Below are positions 44,045 through 52,965 of a stretch of 64,000 nucleotides of DNA, piece by piece. This stretch comes from Burkholderia anthina. Its GTDB lineage: Bacteria; Pseudomonadota; Gammaproteobacteria; Burkholderiales; Burkholderiaceae. How positions within the stretch are numbered: the first letter of the stretch is position 1; every line of letters begins with the position of its first letter. The position numbers and the translations under genes are program-made. The notes beneath the pieces are model-generated. The model searched no databases and had not been told where the DNA came from. It was given only the letters and a program-made list of their open reading frames with translations. The stretch spans positions 558,001-622,000 of the forward strand of contig NZ_LNJP01000003.1 of NCBI RefSeq assembly GCF_001547525.1, read 5' to 3'.

Positions 44045-44169
44045 CGTTTGCTCCTTGTCGTCGGTGGAAGGCGACGCCCGTTCCGCGGCGCCTTACCCGG
44101 ACGACGGCCGAACGACGGCCGGATCGACACGCGCCACGACAAATCAGGGTAAATACGGAGTCGCGACGC

Positions 44170-44523
44170 TCACAGGAAGCACGGGCCGACCGCGCGCACC
44201 TCGACCGTGCACCATTGCGCGGCCGGGCACTGGCGCGCGATCTCGATCGCTTCCTCGCGCGTGTCGACGTCGACGAGGAAGAAGCCGCCGACCATCTCCT
44301 TCGCCTCGGCGAACGGGCCGTCGAGCAGGCGCGTCTCGCCGTCGCGCACCTGCACGCGCGTGCCGCGCTCGGAGCGCTCGAGCGACTCGACGCCGCGCAG
44401 CACGCCGCGCGCCTTCAGCGACTCGGCGAACTCGACCATCCGCGCATAGAGCGCCTGACCTTCGTCGAGCGTGCGCTCGGCGCGCTGTTCGGTCGGTTCG
44501 ACAATCAACAGCATGTAAGACAT
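44170..44523 (-). CDS. YCII-related (DGPF-domain) protein
   Basis: A 117-residue protein, first in the operon. It has LLDGPFAEAKEMVGGFFLVDVDTREEAIEIA (about 66-96), the typical DGPF block. It is a paralogue of the next gene but clearly diverged. Genetic linkage to ECF42 sigma factors is known for such proteins, and some act as accessory regulators. The start ATG has CAGGAGAAATCC upstream. Confidence 0.87.
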   Translation of the reverse strand: MSYMLLIVEPTEQRAERTLDEGQALYARMVEFAESLKARGVLRGVESLERSERGTRVQVRDGETRLLDGPFAEAKEMVGGFFLVDVDTREEAIEIARQCPAAQWCTVEVRAVGPCFL

Positions 44524-44730
44524 GGATTTCTCCTGTGGGGGACGGGGCGCGGCGGCCTGCGCCGGGCGAGCGGCACACGACGCGCGGTGCGAAAGCGTAA
44601 CAGCCGCGGAGCGGCTTGCCGCATCGTTGGCCAAGCGGCACTGGCCGGACGGCCATTTCGGCCGCGGCCCGACATTTTGCCTTCAAGATGCGGTCCCGAA
44701 CTGTCGGATTTTCATCCTGTGGACCGTCTC

Positions 44731-46602
44731 ATGTCACGCCCGCTTCCCCTGTTTGCCGTCGTGCTGTTCGTGGTGTTGTCCGTCATGCCGCCCAAGGCGC
44801 TCTTCGCCCGGCCGGCCGCCGCCGCGCTGCCCGTCAGCAGCGGCTGCGGCGGCGCCGCCACGGCGATCGCCGAAATCCGGCGCGCGGGCGGCCCGTCGCC
44901 GCTCGCCGGGCAAACGGCGTCGATCGAAGCGGTCGTCACCGCGGCGTTCGGCGGCGCCGACGGCCTGGGCGGCTTCTTCGTCCAGCAGGCCGACGCACAA
45001 CGCCAACACCGGCCGGGCGTGCCGGAAGGCCTGTTCGTCTACGCACCGAACGCGCGCGTGGCGCCCGGCGATCTCGTGCATATCACCGGCAAGATCGACG
45101 AGAAATACGGCCGGACGCAACTCACGCTGTCGGGCGACGTGGCCGTCTGCGCGCGCGGGCAGACGGTCACCCCGGCAGTGCTCACGCTGCCGGTCGCGTC
45201 GCCCGCCGTCCTCGCCGCGCACGAAGCCATGCGCGTACGCCTGCCGCAAACGTTGACGGTCAGCGATACCTACGAACTCGGCCGCTACGGCAGCATCGTG
45301 CTGAGCAACGGCCGGCTGCGCGCGCCGACCCAGGTCGCGCCGCCGGCCGACGCCGCCGCGCACGCCGCGGCCAACGCGCTGAACCGCATCGTGCTCGACG
45401 ACGGTTCGAACCGCCGCGACCCGGCGGTCGTCCGCTATCCGCCGCCCGCACTGAGCGCCGCCAACACGCTGCGCGCGGGCTACACGGTACGCGGTGTCGA
45501 AGGCGTGCTCGAGCTGCGCTACGGCACATGGCGGCTGCAACCGGTGGCCGGCGCGGCGCCCGTATTCGAGGCCGCCGCGAACCCGCGTACCGCGGCACCG
45601 GCCCGGCATCCCGGTGCCGACGTGCGCATCGTGTCGTTCAACGTCTTCAACTATTTCAACGGCGACGGCCACGGCGGCGGATTCGACGCGCCGGCCAACC
45701 GCGGCGCGAAAACGCCCGCCGCGTTCGCGCGGCAGGAAGCGAAAATCGTCGCGGCGTTGCGCGCGCTGCGCGCCGACGTGATCGGGCTGATGGAGATCGC
45801 GAACAACGGCCACGGCGACGCGAGCGCCATCCGTCGGCTCGCCGCGCAGCTCGGCGACGGCTGGCGCGCGGTCGCCCCCGGCACCGCGCGGCTGGGCCGC
45901 GATGCAATCGCCGTCGCGCTGCTGTACGACAGCCGCGCGGTCGAGCCGATCGGGCGCGCCGCCACCGTCTCGCTTGGCCGCCGCCACCGCCCACCGCTCG
46001 CGCAGACGTTCCGGCGCATCAACGGCACACGCACGTTCACGGTCGCGGTCAATCACCTGAAGTCGAAGAACTGCCCGCATGCGAGCGGCGTCGATCTCGA
46101 CCAGTCCGACGGGCAGGGTTGCTGGAATGCGGCGCGCACGCAGGCGGCCGCGCGTCTCGCCGACTGGCTCGCCACCTCGCCGACGGGCATCGCGGCCGGC
46201 GGCGTGCTGCTGATCGGCGATCTGAACAGTTATGCGAAGGAAGACCCGGTTCGCACGCTCGAAGCGCGCGGCTACACGAACCTGGTCGCCCGCTTCGTCG
46301 GCGATGCTGCGTACAGCTACGTATTTCGCGGCGAGGCCGGCAATATCGACCATGCGCTTGCCACGCCGCCGCTCGACGCGCGCGTGAAGGCCGTACGGTT
46401 CTGGCACATCAACGCGGACGAACCGGTTGCGCTGCAACCCGTGCCCGATTACAAAACCGCCGCACGGCGGTCGGCTTATTACGCACCCGATGCATACCGC
46501 TCGTCGGATCACGATCCCCTCGTCATCGACATCGCGCTGGATCGGGGCGCCGCGCCACCGGCAGCAGGCACGAATCGTGCGCATCGCTCGGGCGTCGAGT
46601 AG
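44731..46602 (+). CDS. Secreted ExeM/NucH-type extracellular nuclease
   Basis: A 623-residue exported nuclease. A signal peptide (about 1-33) is followed by an OB-fold-like region (about 50-150) and an endonuclease/exonuclease/phosphatase domain (about 295-610). Catalytic blocks are visible: VRIVSFNVFNYF, LMEIANNG, VNHLKSKNC, IGDLNSYAKEDP, GNIDHAL and SSDHDPLVIDI, together the Asn, Glu, His and Asp residues of the DNase I fold. Relatives degrade extracellular DNA and affect biofilm turnover. The start ATG is at the signal peptide; an in-frame GTG 12 bases upstream is possible. Promoter not identified. Confidence 0.88.
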   Translation: MSRPLPLFAVVLFVVLSVMPPKALFARPAAAALPVSSGCGGAATAIAEIRRAGGPSPLAGQTASIEAVVTAAFGGADGLGGFFVQQADAQRQHRPGVPEGLFVYAPNARVAPGDLVHITGKIDEKYGRTQLTLSGDVAVCARGQTVTPAVLTLPVASPAVLAAHEAMRVRLPQTLTVSDTYELGRYGSIVLSNGRLRAPTQVAPPADAAAHAAANALNRIVLDDGSNRRDPAVVRYPPPALSAANTLRAGYTVRGVEGVLELRYGTWRLQPVAGAAPVFEAAANPRTAAPARHPGADVRIVSFNVFNYFNGDGHGGGFDAPANRGAKTPAAFARQEAKIVAALRALRADVIGLMEIANNGHGDASAIRRLAAQLGDGWRAVAPGTARLGRDAIAVALLYDSRAVEPIGRAATVSLGRRHRPPLAQTFRRINGTRTFTVAVNHLKSKNCPHASGVDLDQSDGQGCWNAARTQAAARLADWLATSPTGIAAGGVLLIGDLNSYAKEDPVRTLEARGYTNLVARFVGDAAYSYVFRGEAGNIDHALATPPLDARVKAVRFWHINADEPVALQPVPDYKTAARRSAYYAPDAYRSSDHDPLVIDIALDRGAAPPAAGTNRAHRSGVE

Positions 46603-46827
46603 TGCATTTGCATCAGCATCCAGCCTGCAATGGCACTATTTACCTGATGCCCGTGGCGACGCCATATTTACCGGACCTTCACTGCGACCTGCTGCTCGAC
46701 ACGCTGCTTCATCCCGAGACGCGAAATTTTTTCAAGCGCTGCGCGGCCCCGCGCGGCGGGCTTTCCCGGCGATCCTGCCGACGAATTGAAAATTTGTCTC
46801 GAAACTCAATGGGAGGAAGTGAATCAC
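46603..46827. other. Gap between nuclease and DUF883 region
   Basis: About 225 bases of lower GC. It includes one arm (46653-46672) of an inverted 20-base near-repeat whose partner is at 44148-44167. It is the likely promoter region of the 18-codon ORF and DUF883 gene. Confidence 0.4.
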
Positions 46828-46884
46828 ATGGGTTGCTGGGATTCGTCTTATCTTCAAAATGGGCCTGGAATCAAAGGAGGATAA
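46828..46884 (+). CDS. 18-codon ORF translationally coupled to DUF883 gene
   Basis: A short frame encodes MGCWDSSYLQNGPGIKGG. Its ATG follows a strong GGGAGGAAG Shine-Dalgarno sequence. Its final Lys-Gly-Gly codons contain the AAGGAGG ribosome binding site of the DUF883 gene, and its stop lies five bases before that gene's ATG. Such an arrangement suggests a leader peptide or coupling device. No homologue is recognised, and expression is unproven. Confidence 0.5.
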   Translation: MGCWDSSYLQNGPGIKGG

Positions 46885-46889
46885 ACACC

Positions 46890-47276
46890 ATGGCGCTTAC
46901 CGACTCGATCGAACACAAGCTGGACCGCGGCCTGTCCGATATCCGCCGCACCGGCCGGCGCGTGGGCCGCACGACGCGCGCGGCTGCCCGCGATCTGCAT
47001 GCCGACGTGACCGACGATCTGCGCGGGCTGGTCGATGAACTGGAAGATCTGCTGAAAAACGATGGCGATGGCGATATCGCCGCGCTGCGCAAGCGCGTGC
47101 AAGCCCGGCTCGATGAAGCGCGCGGCGCGCTCGACTACGCGTCGGGCAGCGCGGCCGCCCGGCTGCGCGATTCGGCCGAGCGCGTGTCGCAGGTCGTGCA
47201 CGAGAACCCGTGGCAAACCGCCGGCGTCGTCGCGGGCCTCGCCTTCGTCGCGGGCCTGCTCCTTTCCCGCCGTTGA
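46890..47276 (+). CDS. DUF883 (ElaB/YqjD-like) membrane-anchored protein
   Basis: A 128-residue protein with a long charged amphipathic coiled-coil region (about 10-95) and a single C-terminal membrane helix (VVAGLAFVAGLLLSRR) preceded by the family's ENPWQTAGVVAG motif. ElaB/YqjD proteins bind ribosomes and anchor them to the inner membrane in stationary phase and are under stress control in E. coli. Start ATG with AAGGAGGATAAACACC upstream. The SYLF gene follows after 64 bases. Confidence 0.88.
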   Translation: MALTDSIEHKLDRGLSDIRRTGRRVGRTTRAAARDLHADVTDDLRGLVDELEDLLKNDGDGDIAALRKRVQARLDEARGALDYASGSAAARLRDSAERVSQVVHENPWQTAGVVAGLAFVAGLLLSRR

Positions 47277-47340
47277 ACGGGGCCGCGTGCACCGCCGCCC
47301 GCCCCGCCCGTCATCAATCAGACAACGAAGGAGAATCGCC

Positions 47341-47925
47341 ATGCAGAAGTCCCTCGCCATGAAAGCCGCCGCCGCCGTGATGCTCGGCAGCCTCGCCCTC
47401 GCCGGCTGCACGACCACGTCCGACAAACCCGATACCGCCGCAGCCAGCGCGTCCAAGCGTCAATCGATCGACGCCAGCGTGAACGCGACGCTGTCGCGTC
47501 TGTATTCGACGGTGCCGGGTTCGCGCGACCTCGTCTCGAAGGCGCGCGGCGTCCTCGTGTTCCCGAACGTGCTGCAAGCCGGCTTCATCGTCGGCGCCCA
47601 GTCCGGCAACGGCGCGCTGCGCGTCGGCGGCAGCACCGTCGGCTACTACAACACGTCGTCGCTGTCGGTCGGCCTGCAGGCCGGCGCGCAGTCGAAGGCG
47701 GTCGTGTTCCTCTTCATGACGCAGGATGCGCTCGACTCGTTCCGCAAGTCCGACGGCTGGTCGGCCGGCGCCGACGCGTCGGTCGCGGTCGTGAAGGTCG
47801 GCGCGAACGGTGCGGTCGACTCCAACACGGCCACCGCCCCGGTGGAAGTGCTGATTCTGACCAATGCAGGCCTGATGGGCGACCTGTCGGTGAACGGCAC
47901 CAAGGTCACCAAGCTCAACATCTGA
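47341..47925 (+). CDS. SYLF-domain (Ysc84-like) lipoprotein
   Basis: A 194-residue predicted lipoprotein. The signal peptide ends in lipobox LAGC (Cys 23). The rest is a SYLF lipid-binding domain: SKARGVLVFPNVLQAGFIVGAQSGNG, YYNTSSLSVGLQAGAQS and ALDSFRKSDGWSAGADASVAV. In Burkholderia, members of this group are described as BPSL1445-type lipoproteins. Its role is not known with certainty; the domain binds phosphoinositides in eukaryotes. Start ATG follows AAGGAGAATCGCC. A GC-rich terminator lies 43 bases downstream. Confidence 0.87.
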   Translation: MQKSLAMKAAAAVMLGSLALAGCTTTSDKPDTAAASASKRQSIDASVNATLSRLYSTVPGSRDLVSKARGVLVFPNVLQAGFIVGAQSGNGALRVGGSTVGYYNTSSLSVGLQAGAQSKAVVFLFMTQDALDSFRKSDGWSAGADASVAVVKVGANGAVDSNTATAPVEVLILTNAGLMGDLSVNGTKVTKLNI

Positions 47926-47967
47926 CGACGCCGCACGCGGCCTCGCGCCGCGTTCGCTTCCCGGCAG

Positions 47968-47993
47968 CGCCGCGGCCCCGGCCGCGGCGTTTT
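47968..47993 (+). terminator. Rho-independent terminator after the SYLF gene
   Basis: CGCCGCGGCC, a two-base loop and GGCCGCGGCG, followed by TTTT. Confidence 0.7.
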
Positions 47994-48015
47994 CGCATGT
48001 GCGTCACGCAGCGGC

Positions 48016-48021
48016 TATGAT
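48016..48021 (+). promoter_or_regulatory. Predicted -10 element for the AI-2E permease gene
   Basis: TATGAT lies 149 bases before the ATG at 48170, which would leave a long untranslated leader. No clear -35. Confidence 0.3.
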
Positions 48022-48169
48022 GGCGGCACCTTTGCGGGCATACTCCGCATGGGCCGCCCCGCGGATGGCCGCGGCGCGTTGCTCCGCGAACCCGTGACGT
48101 TCGCGAACCGATCGCGCGCGGGGCAACGAGATTCAATCAAACCACGCATCAATCTGCGCGAATGCACCC

Positions 48170-49222
48170 ATGGATAGCGGACACGATCACCAAAAATTCT
48201 TCTATTTCCTGCTGTTCGCGGTTACCGTCGGACTCTGCTGGATCCTCGCGCCGTTCTCCGGCGCCGTCTTCTGGGGCACCATTCTCGCGATCCTGTTCCA
48301 GCCCGTGCAGCGCTGGCTGGCCGCGCGCTTCGGCAAGCGCCGCAATCTGGCCGCGCTCGTCACGATGTCGCTGATCATCCTGATCGTGATCCTGCCGCTC
48401 GTGTTCGTCACGGCCACGCTCGTGCAGGAAATCGCGTACGTGTACCAGGAGCTCAAGGACGCCCAGCCGAACTATTCGCAGTACTTCCACGACATCATTC
48501 ACGCGCTGCCGACGTCGATCCAGAACCTGCTGCAGAAATACGGGCTGACCAACATCCCGGGCATCCAGAAGAAGCTGACCGACGGCGCCGCGCAGATCAG
48601 CCAGTTCGCGGCCACCCAGGCGCTCAGCATCGGCCAGAACACGTTCCAGTTCGTCGTGAGCTTCGGCGTGATGCTGTACATGGTGTTCTTCCTGCTGCGC
48701 GACGGCGGCGAGATCGGCCGCCGCGTGCGGCGCGCGCTGCCGCTCGACGAAGAGCACAAGAACCTGCTGCTCGCGAAATTCACGACCGTCGTGCGCGCGA
48801 CCGTAAAGGGCAACATCGCGGTCGCGCTCGTGCAGGGCGCGCTCGGCGGCCTGATCTTCTGGATCCTCGGGATCGAGGGCGTCGTGCTGTGGGGCGCGCT
48901 GATGGCGTTCCTGTCGCTGTTGCCCGCGATCGGCGCGAGCCTCGTGTGGGTGCCGGCCGCGCTCTACTTCCTGATGATCGGCGCGGTCTGGAAGTGCGTG
49001 ATCCTCGTCGCGTTCTGCGTCGGCGTGATCGGCCTCGTCGACAACCTGCTGCGCCCGATCCTCGTCGGCAAGGACACGAAGATGCCCGACTGGGTCGTGC
49101 TGATCTCGACGCTCGGCGGAATGGCGCTGTTCGGCATCAACGGCTTCGTGATCGGGCCGCTCGTCGCCGCGCTGTTCATGGCGAGCTGGGACATCTACGC
49201 ACGGGCCGAACACGGCGAATGA
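48170..49222 (+). CDS. AI-2E family transporter (PerM/YdiK type)
   Basis: A 350-residue inner-membrane protein of PF01594. It has about eight membrane helices: two near the N-terminus (FYFLLFAVTVGLCWILAPF and an adjacent pair), a long extracytoplasmic helical region (about 75-150) and a C-terminal membrane bundle with ALMAFLSLLPAIGASLVWVPAALYFL and the conserved PILVGKDTKMPDWVVLISTLGGMALFGINGFVIGP. Some family members export autoinducer-2 or Na+; this one's substrate is unknown. Confidence 0.87.
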   Translation: MDSGHDHQKFFYFLLFAVTVGLCWILAPFSGAVFWGTILAILFQPVQRWLAARFGKRRNLAALVTMSLIILIVILPLVFVTATLVQEIAYVYQELKDAQPNYSQYFHDIIHALPTSIQNLLQKYGLTNIPGIQKKLTDGAAQISQFAATQALSIGQNTFQFVVSFGVMLYMVFFLLRDGGEIGRRVRRALPLDEEHKNLLLAKFTTVVRATVKGNIAVALVQGALGGLIFWILGIEGVVLWGALMAFLSLLPAIGASLVWVPAALYFLMIGAVWKCVILVAFCVGVIGLVDNLLRPILVGKDTKMPDWVVLISTLGGMALFGINGFVIGPLVAALFMASWDIYARAEHGE

Positions 49223-49268
49223 CTCGCGTCCGTCCGCCGGCGCTCCGCATGCGGGCGGAGATCGCCGC

Positions 49269-49781
49269 TCAGGGATGACGGATATGGATCACGACGGGCG
49301 CCACGGCGCCCGTTGCTTCATCCGCCGCAATCGTCATCACGCCGCCATACGGGCCGACGCGCTGAACCTGGCCCGGCGCCAGCCGCACGCTTTGCCCGGC
49401 GTGCGCATCGCGCCACGTTGCGCGCACCGACGCGCCGCCGTCCGGCGCGAACGGCGCGCCGTCGGGCCCGACCAGCGCCACCTGCGCACCGGGCAAGCGC
49501 CGGCCATGCGCATCGAACCGGAGCGTGGCCGTTGCCGCGTCGTTGGCCGTCTCCCGTGCATCGACGAGCACGCCCGCCGGGGCATCGAGCGTCACGTCGT
49601 AGAGATCGACGAGCGAGCCGGTGAACCGCACGACGCCATCCGGCGCGGGCTGCCCGGCTGCCATCGCGTTCGACATGGCAGTCGACATCGCGAGTACGAC
49701 ACCGAGCCCGATCACCATCCTCCGTACGCCCCCGGCGCGCGATGCCGCTGCCGATCCCGACCGCTTCGCGTTGTTCCGCAT
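49269..49781 (-). CDS. Small secreted protein of unknown function
   Basis: A 170-residue protein with a basic N-terminus and a hydrophobic segment (about 24-42) ending in Ala-rich AMSNAMAAG, which fits a Sec signal peptide. The mature part (about 125 residues) is beta-rich with VRFTGSLVDLYDVTLDAPAG, PGAQVALVGPDG and VQRVGPYGGVMTIAADE; it resembles fimbrial or pilus-associated folds only loosely. No function can be assigned. The start ATG has GGAGAGGAAAC upstream; a longer in-frame reading exists to 49856. Confidence 0.55.
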   Translation of the reverse strand: MRNNAKRSGSAAASRAGGVRRMVIGLGVVLAMSTAMSNAMAAGQPAPDGVVRFTGSLVDLYDVTLDAPAGVLVDARETANDAATATLRFDAHGRRLPGAQVALVGPDGAPFAPDGGASVRATWRDAHAGQSVRLAPGQVQRVGPYGGVMTIAADEATGAVAPVVIHIRHP

Positions 49782-49808
49782 GTTTCCTCTCCTCTGCCGC
49801 GTCACCAG

Positions 49809-49845
49809 AAAAACAGGCGGCGTGACGCGTGGGTCACGCCGCCTG
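49809..49845 (-). terminator. Strong rho-independent terminator
   Basis: A 13-bp perfect stem (CAGGCGGCGTGAC / GTCACGCCGCCTG) with a six-base loop, followed on the minus strand by five T residues. It lies after the minus-strand oxidoreductase gene and before the start of the next minus-strand gene. Confidence 0.85.
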
Positions 49846-49977
49846 TCTGCTGGCAATCACTTTAGGGAGAGCGGCCCGGACAATATATGGGACAAGTCCT
49901 AAACTGCAGCCGGGTTGATCGAACTCAGCGCAATCGACATCGCCCCGCGGCCCGATGCGAACGGCGTTGCACGCCCG

Positions 49978-50994
49978 TCACGCGTCCGGGTCGACCCGCA
50001 GTACGAGCTTGCCGCGATGGTCGCCGTCGAACAGCCGGTTCAGCACGTCGGGCGCGTTTTCGAGCCCATCGGCCACGGTTTCCTCGGCCTTGAGCCGGCC
50101 GTCGCGCAGCCAGCCCGCGAGCGTCTGCACGGCTTCGCGGCTCTTGCGGTAGTCGAGGATCAGGAAGCCGCGCATCGTCAGCCGCTTCGAGATCAGCACG
50201 CCGACGTCGTCGGCCGCGCGGCCGCTGTTGTAGTTCGAGATCACGCCGCACAGCGCGACGCGCCCGCCGATCACCATCCGCGACAGCACCGCGCGCATCA
50301 CCTCGCCGCCGACGTTCTCGAAGTTCACGTGCACGCCGTCCGGCGTCGCCGCCTTCAGTTGCTGGCGGAAATCGTCGGCCTTGTAGTCGACGGCCGCGTC
50401 GAAGCCGAGCGTCTCGGTCAGGTAGCGGCACTTGTCCGCGCCGCCCGCGATGCCGACCACCCGCGCGCCGTGGATCTTGCCGATCTGCCCGGCGATCGAG
50501 CCGACCGAGCCGGCCGCCGCCGACACGACGAGCGTTTCGCCCGGCTGCACCGGCGCGATGTCGGTCAGCCCGTAGTACGCGGTCAGCCCGCTCATCCCGC
50601 ACGCGCCGAGCAGCGTCGGCAGCGGCAGGCCCGACTGCGCGGGCAGCTTCACGAGCTGCGCGGCCTGCCCGGCCGGCACGACCGCGTAGTCCTGCCAGCC
50701 GACGAGCCCCTGCACGAGATCGCCTTCCGCGAACTCCGCGTTGCGCGACGCGACCACGCGGCCGATACCGAGCGCGCGCATCACCTCGCCGATCGCGACG
50801 GGCGGCAGGTACTGCGGCACGTCGCTCATCCACACGCGGTTGGTCGGGTCCATCGACAGATACAGCACGCGCACGAGCACCTCGCCGTCGGCAAGCGCCG
50901 GCACCGGCGTCTCGACGAGCGAAAAATGTTCGCGGCCGACCCGCCCTTCCGGGCGCGTCTTCAGCAGCAGCTGGCGGTTCACGGGTGTCGACAT
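49978..50994 (-). CDS. NADP-dependent medium-chain oxidoreductase (zinc-independent, CurA-like)
   Basis: A 338-residue leukotriene B4 dehydrogenase/CurA-type enone reductase. It begins with RQLLLKTRPEGRVGREHF and shows the family's DPTNRVWMSD block, the Rossmann motif VVSAAAGSVGSIAGQIGK, and NADP-contact residues in GGADKCRYL. No catalytic Zn ligands are present. It likely reduces alpha,beta-unsaturated ketones with NADPH. The start ATG has GGAGGAGAACAGC upstream. It lies 37 bases after the SDR gene, so the two form an operon. Confidence 0.87.
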   Translation of the reverse strand: MSTPVNRQLLLKTRPEGRVGREHFSLVETPVPALADGEVLVRVLYLSMDPTNRVWMSDVPQYLPPVAIGEVMRALGIGRVVASRNAEFAEGDLVQGLVGWQDYAVVPAGQAAQLVKLPAQSGLPLPTLLGACGMSGLTAYYGLTDIAPVQPGETLVVSAAAGSVGSIAGQIGKIHGARVVGIAGGADKCRYLTETLGFDAAVDYKADDFRQQLKAATPDGVHVNFENVGGEVMRAVLSRMVIGGRVALCGVISNYNSGRAADDVGVLISKRLTMRGFLILDYRKSREAVQTLAGWLRDGRLKAEETVADGLENAPDVLNRLFDGDHRGKLVLRVDPDA

Positions 50995-51031
50995 GCTGTT
51001 CTCCTCCAATCGTTGTGGTTCGGGATGCGCG

Positions 51032-51820
51032 TCAGACCGCGCACATGCCGCCGTCGATCACGAGTTCGGCGGCCGTCACGAAGCGGCTCTCGTCGGATGC
51101 GAGATAGACGGCCGCGTGCGCGACGTCGTCCGGCTCGCCGAGCCGGCGCAGCGGAATGCCGCGCGCGAGCTTGCGCGTCGCGTCGCGTTCGCCGAGCGAC
51201 TGGAACAGCGGCTCGACGATCCCCGTGCGGATGAACGCCGGGTGAATCGAATTGCAGCGCACGTCGATCTCGCGGCGCGCGCAGTCGATCGCGACCGATT
51301 TCGTCAGCGACGCGACCGCCGCCTTCGACGCGTTGTACGCGGTGAAATCCGGTTCGACCTTGAACGCGGCGACCGACGAGATGTTGATGATCGACGCCGG
51401 GTGACTCTCGGCCAGATACGACAGCGCATGCTTGCAGCCGAGCACGATGCTCTCGACGTTGATCGCCATCACGCGCCGCCACTCGTCCAGCTCGATTTGC
51501 GCAGGCGAGCCGATCGAGCCGACGCCCGCGTTGTTGACCAGCACCGACAGCCCGCCCATCGCATCGACCGCCTGCGTGAGCAGCGCCTGCCAGCGCGCTT
51601 CGTCGCGCACGTCCTGGGTCGCGGCGAACGCGACCGGCGTCGCATGGCCCGCGTTGAGTTCCTGCGCGAACGCATCGAGCACCGCCGCTTCCGCGATGTC
51701 GGTGACGAACACGCGCGCGCCCTGCTCGACCATCCGGCGCGCGATCGCGCGGCCGAGGCCGCCCGCGGCGCCCGTGATGTATGCGCACTTGCCGGCGAGG
51801 CGCGGGGAAACGGTTGTCAT
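51032..51820 (-). CDS. SDR family oxidoreductase
   Basis: A 262-residue classical short-chain dehydrogenase. The cofactor motif [12 protein letters not shown] (about 16-27), the NNAG motif (NNAGVGSIG, about 94-97) and the catalytic Ser, Tyr and Lys (ISSVAAF... then YNASKAA, Tyr near 160 and Lys near 164) are all present. An Asp at the end of the second strand (VTDIAEAA) suggests NAD(H) preference. It resembles 3-hydroxyacyl/cyclopentanol-type dehydrogenases. First gene of a two-gene unit with the oxidoreductase. Start ATG is at the family N-terminus. Confidence 0.88.
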   Translation of the reverse strand: MTTVSPRLAGKCAYITGAAGGLGRAIARRMVEQGARVFVTDIAEAAVLDAFAQELNAGHATPVAFAATQDVRDEARWQALLTQAVDAMGGLSVLVNNAGVGSIGSPAQIELDEWRRVMAINVESIVLGCKHALSYLAESHPASIINISSVAAFKVEPDFTAYNASKAAVASLTKSVAIDCARREIDVRCNSIHPAFIRTGIVEPLFQSLGERDATRKLARGIPLRRLGEPDDVAHAAVYLASDESRFVTAAELVIDGGMCAV

Positions 51821-52294
51821 GTGCCTGCTCCTGTCGTGAATCGTCGTCGCGGAACGCTGCCGCGACGGGGTTTTCGTGCCTGCCGGGCCGCCGCCGGCCG
51901 ACGTGCGCCGGTTACCGGTACGCCGGCATGACGGCGCACCGCACGTTTGCGCGAGTATATCGAGATAAGCGCGACGCAAGCAGGACCGGCCCGGCACGAC
52001 AGCCAGCGTACGCGAACGCGGCCGATCGATGAAATGAATATTCGTGATGCCCGGTCATAAGCGCCGTTCATGGCTGGCGCGTCGCCGCGCCGATGCGCGA
52101 AGCGGCGGGCGCGGCCGGACGCGTGGACGGGCCGGCCAGTCGATTATCGGCATGACGGGCGTTGGGTTGCGCATCAAGGAGAACGCAATCGGGAAGATGA
52201 ACCGGCGGCGTGGCATCGTGCCCTCCGCCGGAAAGCGCCGGACGAACGCCGGCGGCAAGAAAGCGGCGCCGAAGCGCCCGCCAGGGCCCGAAAG
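51821..52294. other. 470-base gap between SDR and PAP2 genes
   Basis: No credible gene. The left part contains the SDR promoter. A basic frame crosses 52044-52463 on the plus strand but has no recognised domain and its 3' part is antisense to the PAP2 gene. Confidence 0.4.
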
Positions 52295-52885
52295 TCAGAA
52301 GCCGTCGCCCGACGGCGCGCGCACGAACGCGCAGAGCTGCGGCGAATGCGTGTCGATCATCTGCTGGAACGGCGCACGGTGCCCGTACGCGATACCCGAC
52401 ACGAGCAACAGGCAGACCGCCGCGACGCGCGGCGAGAACGTGCGCTGCCGCGCGCCGTCGTAGCCGCGCAGGAACACCAGCGCGACCAGCGCGCCGAGCA
52501 TCCAGCCGACGACGACTTCCGGCACGGTATGCGAGTGATCGAACACGCGCGCGACGGCCGTGAGCGCGCCGACGGCCAGCCCGGCCGCGATGCCCGGCGC
52601 CTTGCCCGGCCGGAACGCTTGCCACAGCATCGACAGCGCGACCGTCCAGACGGAAGTCGACAGCATCGTGTGGCCGCTGATCACGCGGAAATCGAACTGC
52701 GCGAGCTCGATGCCGCATCCGGCGTACAAGATCTTCGTGGCGCCGACGAGCCCCATCCCGGCGGCCAGCAGCCCGCCCCAGCGGGCGGCGAGGCGCCAGT
52801 CGGTCAGCGCGAGCCACGCCGCGCAGGTCAATGCGATCGGCAAGGTCAGCGCGGCATCGCCGATGTTGCTGATTTCACTCCACAT
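52295..52885 (-). CDS. PAP2 superfamily phosphatase
   Basis: A 196-residue membrane phosphatase with about five helices. The three PAP2 blocks are present in divergent form: K-I-L-Y near 51, ISGHTM (about 70-75; catalytic His), and ARVFDHSHTVPEVVVGW (about 110-126; His and an acidic Glu in the usual Asp position). Likely substrates are lipid phosphates such as undecaprenyl pyrophosphate or phosphatidate. The gene is transcribed in the same direction as mntH but lies 80 bases beyond its end, behind a small hairpin. Confidence 0.78.
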   Translation of the reverse strand: MWSEISNIGDAALTLPIALTCAAWLALTDWRLAARWGGLLAAGMGLVGATKILYAGCGIELAQFDFRVISGHTMLSTSVWTVALSMLWQAFRPGKAPGIAAGLAVGALTAVARVFDHSHTVPEVVVGWMLGALVALVFLRGYDGARQRTFSPRVAAVCLLLVSGIAYGHRAPFQQMIDTHSPQLCAFVRAPSGDGF

Positions 52886-52946
52886 GACGGACTTCGGAGA
52901 CGAACGAAAGGCCGCAGTTTACCGCATGCGCGCAGCGCACCTGTGT

Positions 52947-52963
52947 CAGCCTGTGACAGGCTG
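52947..52963. terminator. Short hairpin after the Nramp gene
   Basis: CAGCCTG, three bases, CAGGCTG, immediately after the mntH-like stop codon. No T-tract follows. Confidence 0.4.
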
Positions 52964-52965
52964 TA

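Noticed and set aside
52044..52463. Basic 139-residue plus-strand frame between the SDR and PAP2 genes
   Set aside because: Its 3' half is antisense to the PAP2 gene, no motif is recognisable and the start lacks a ribosome binding site.
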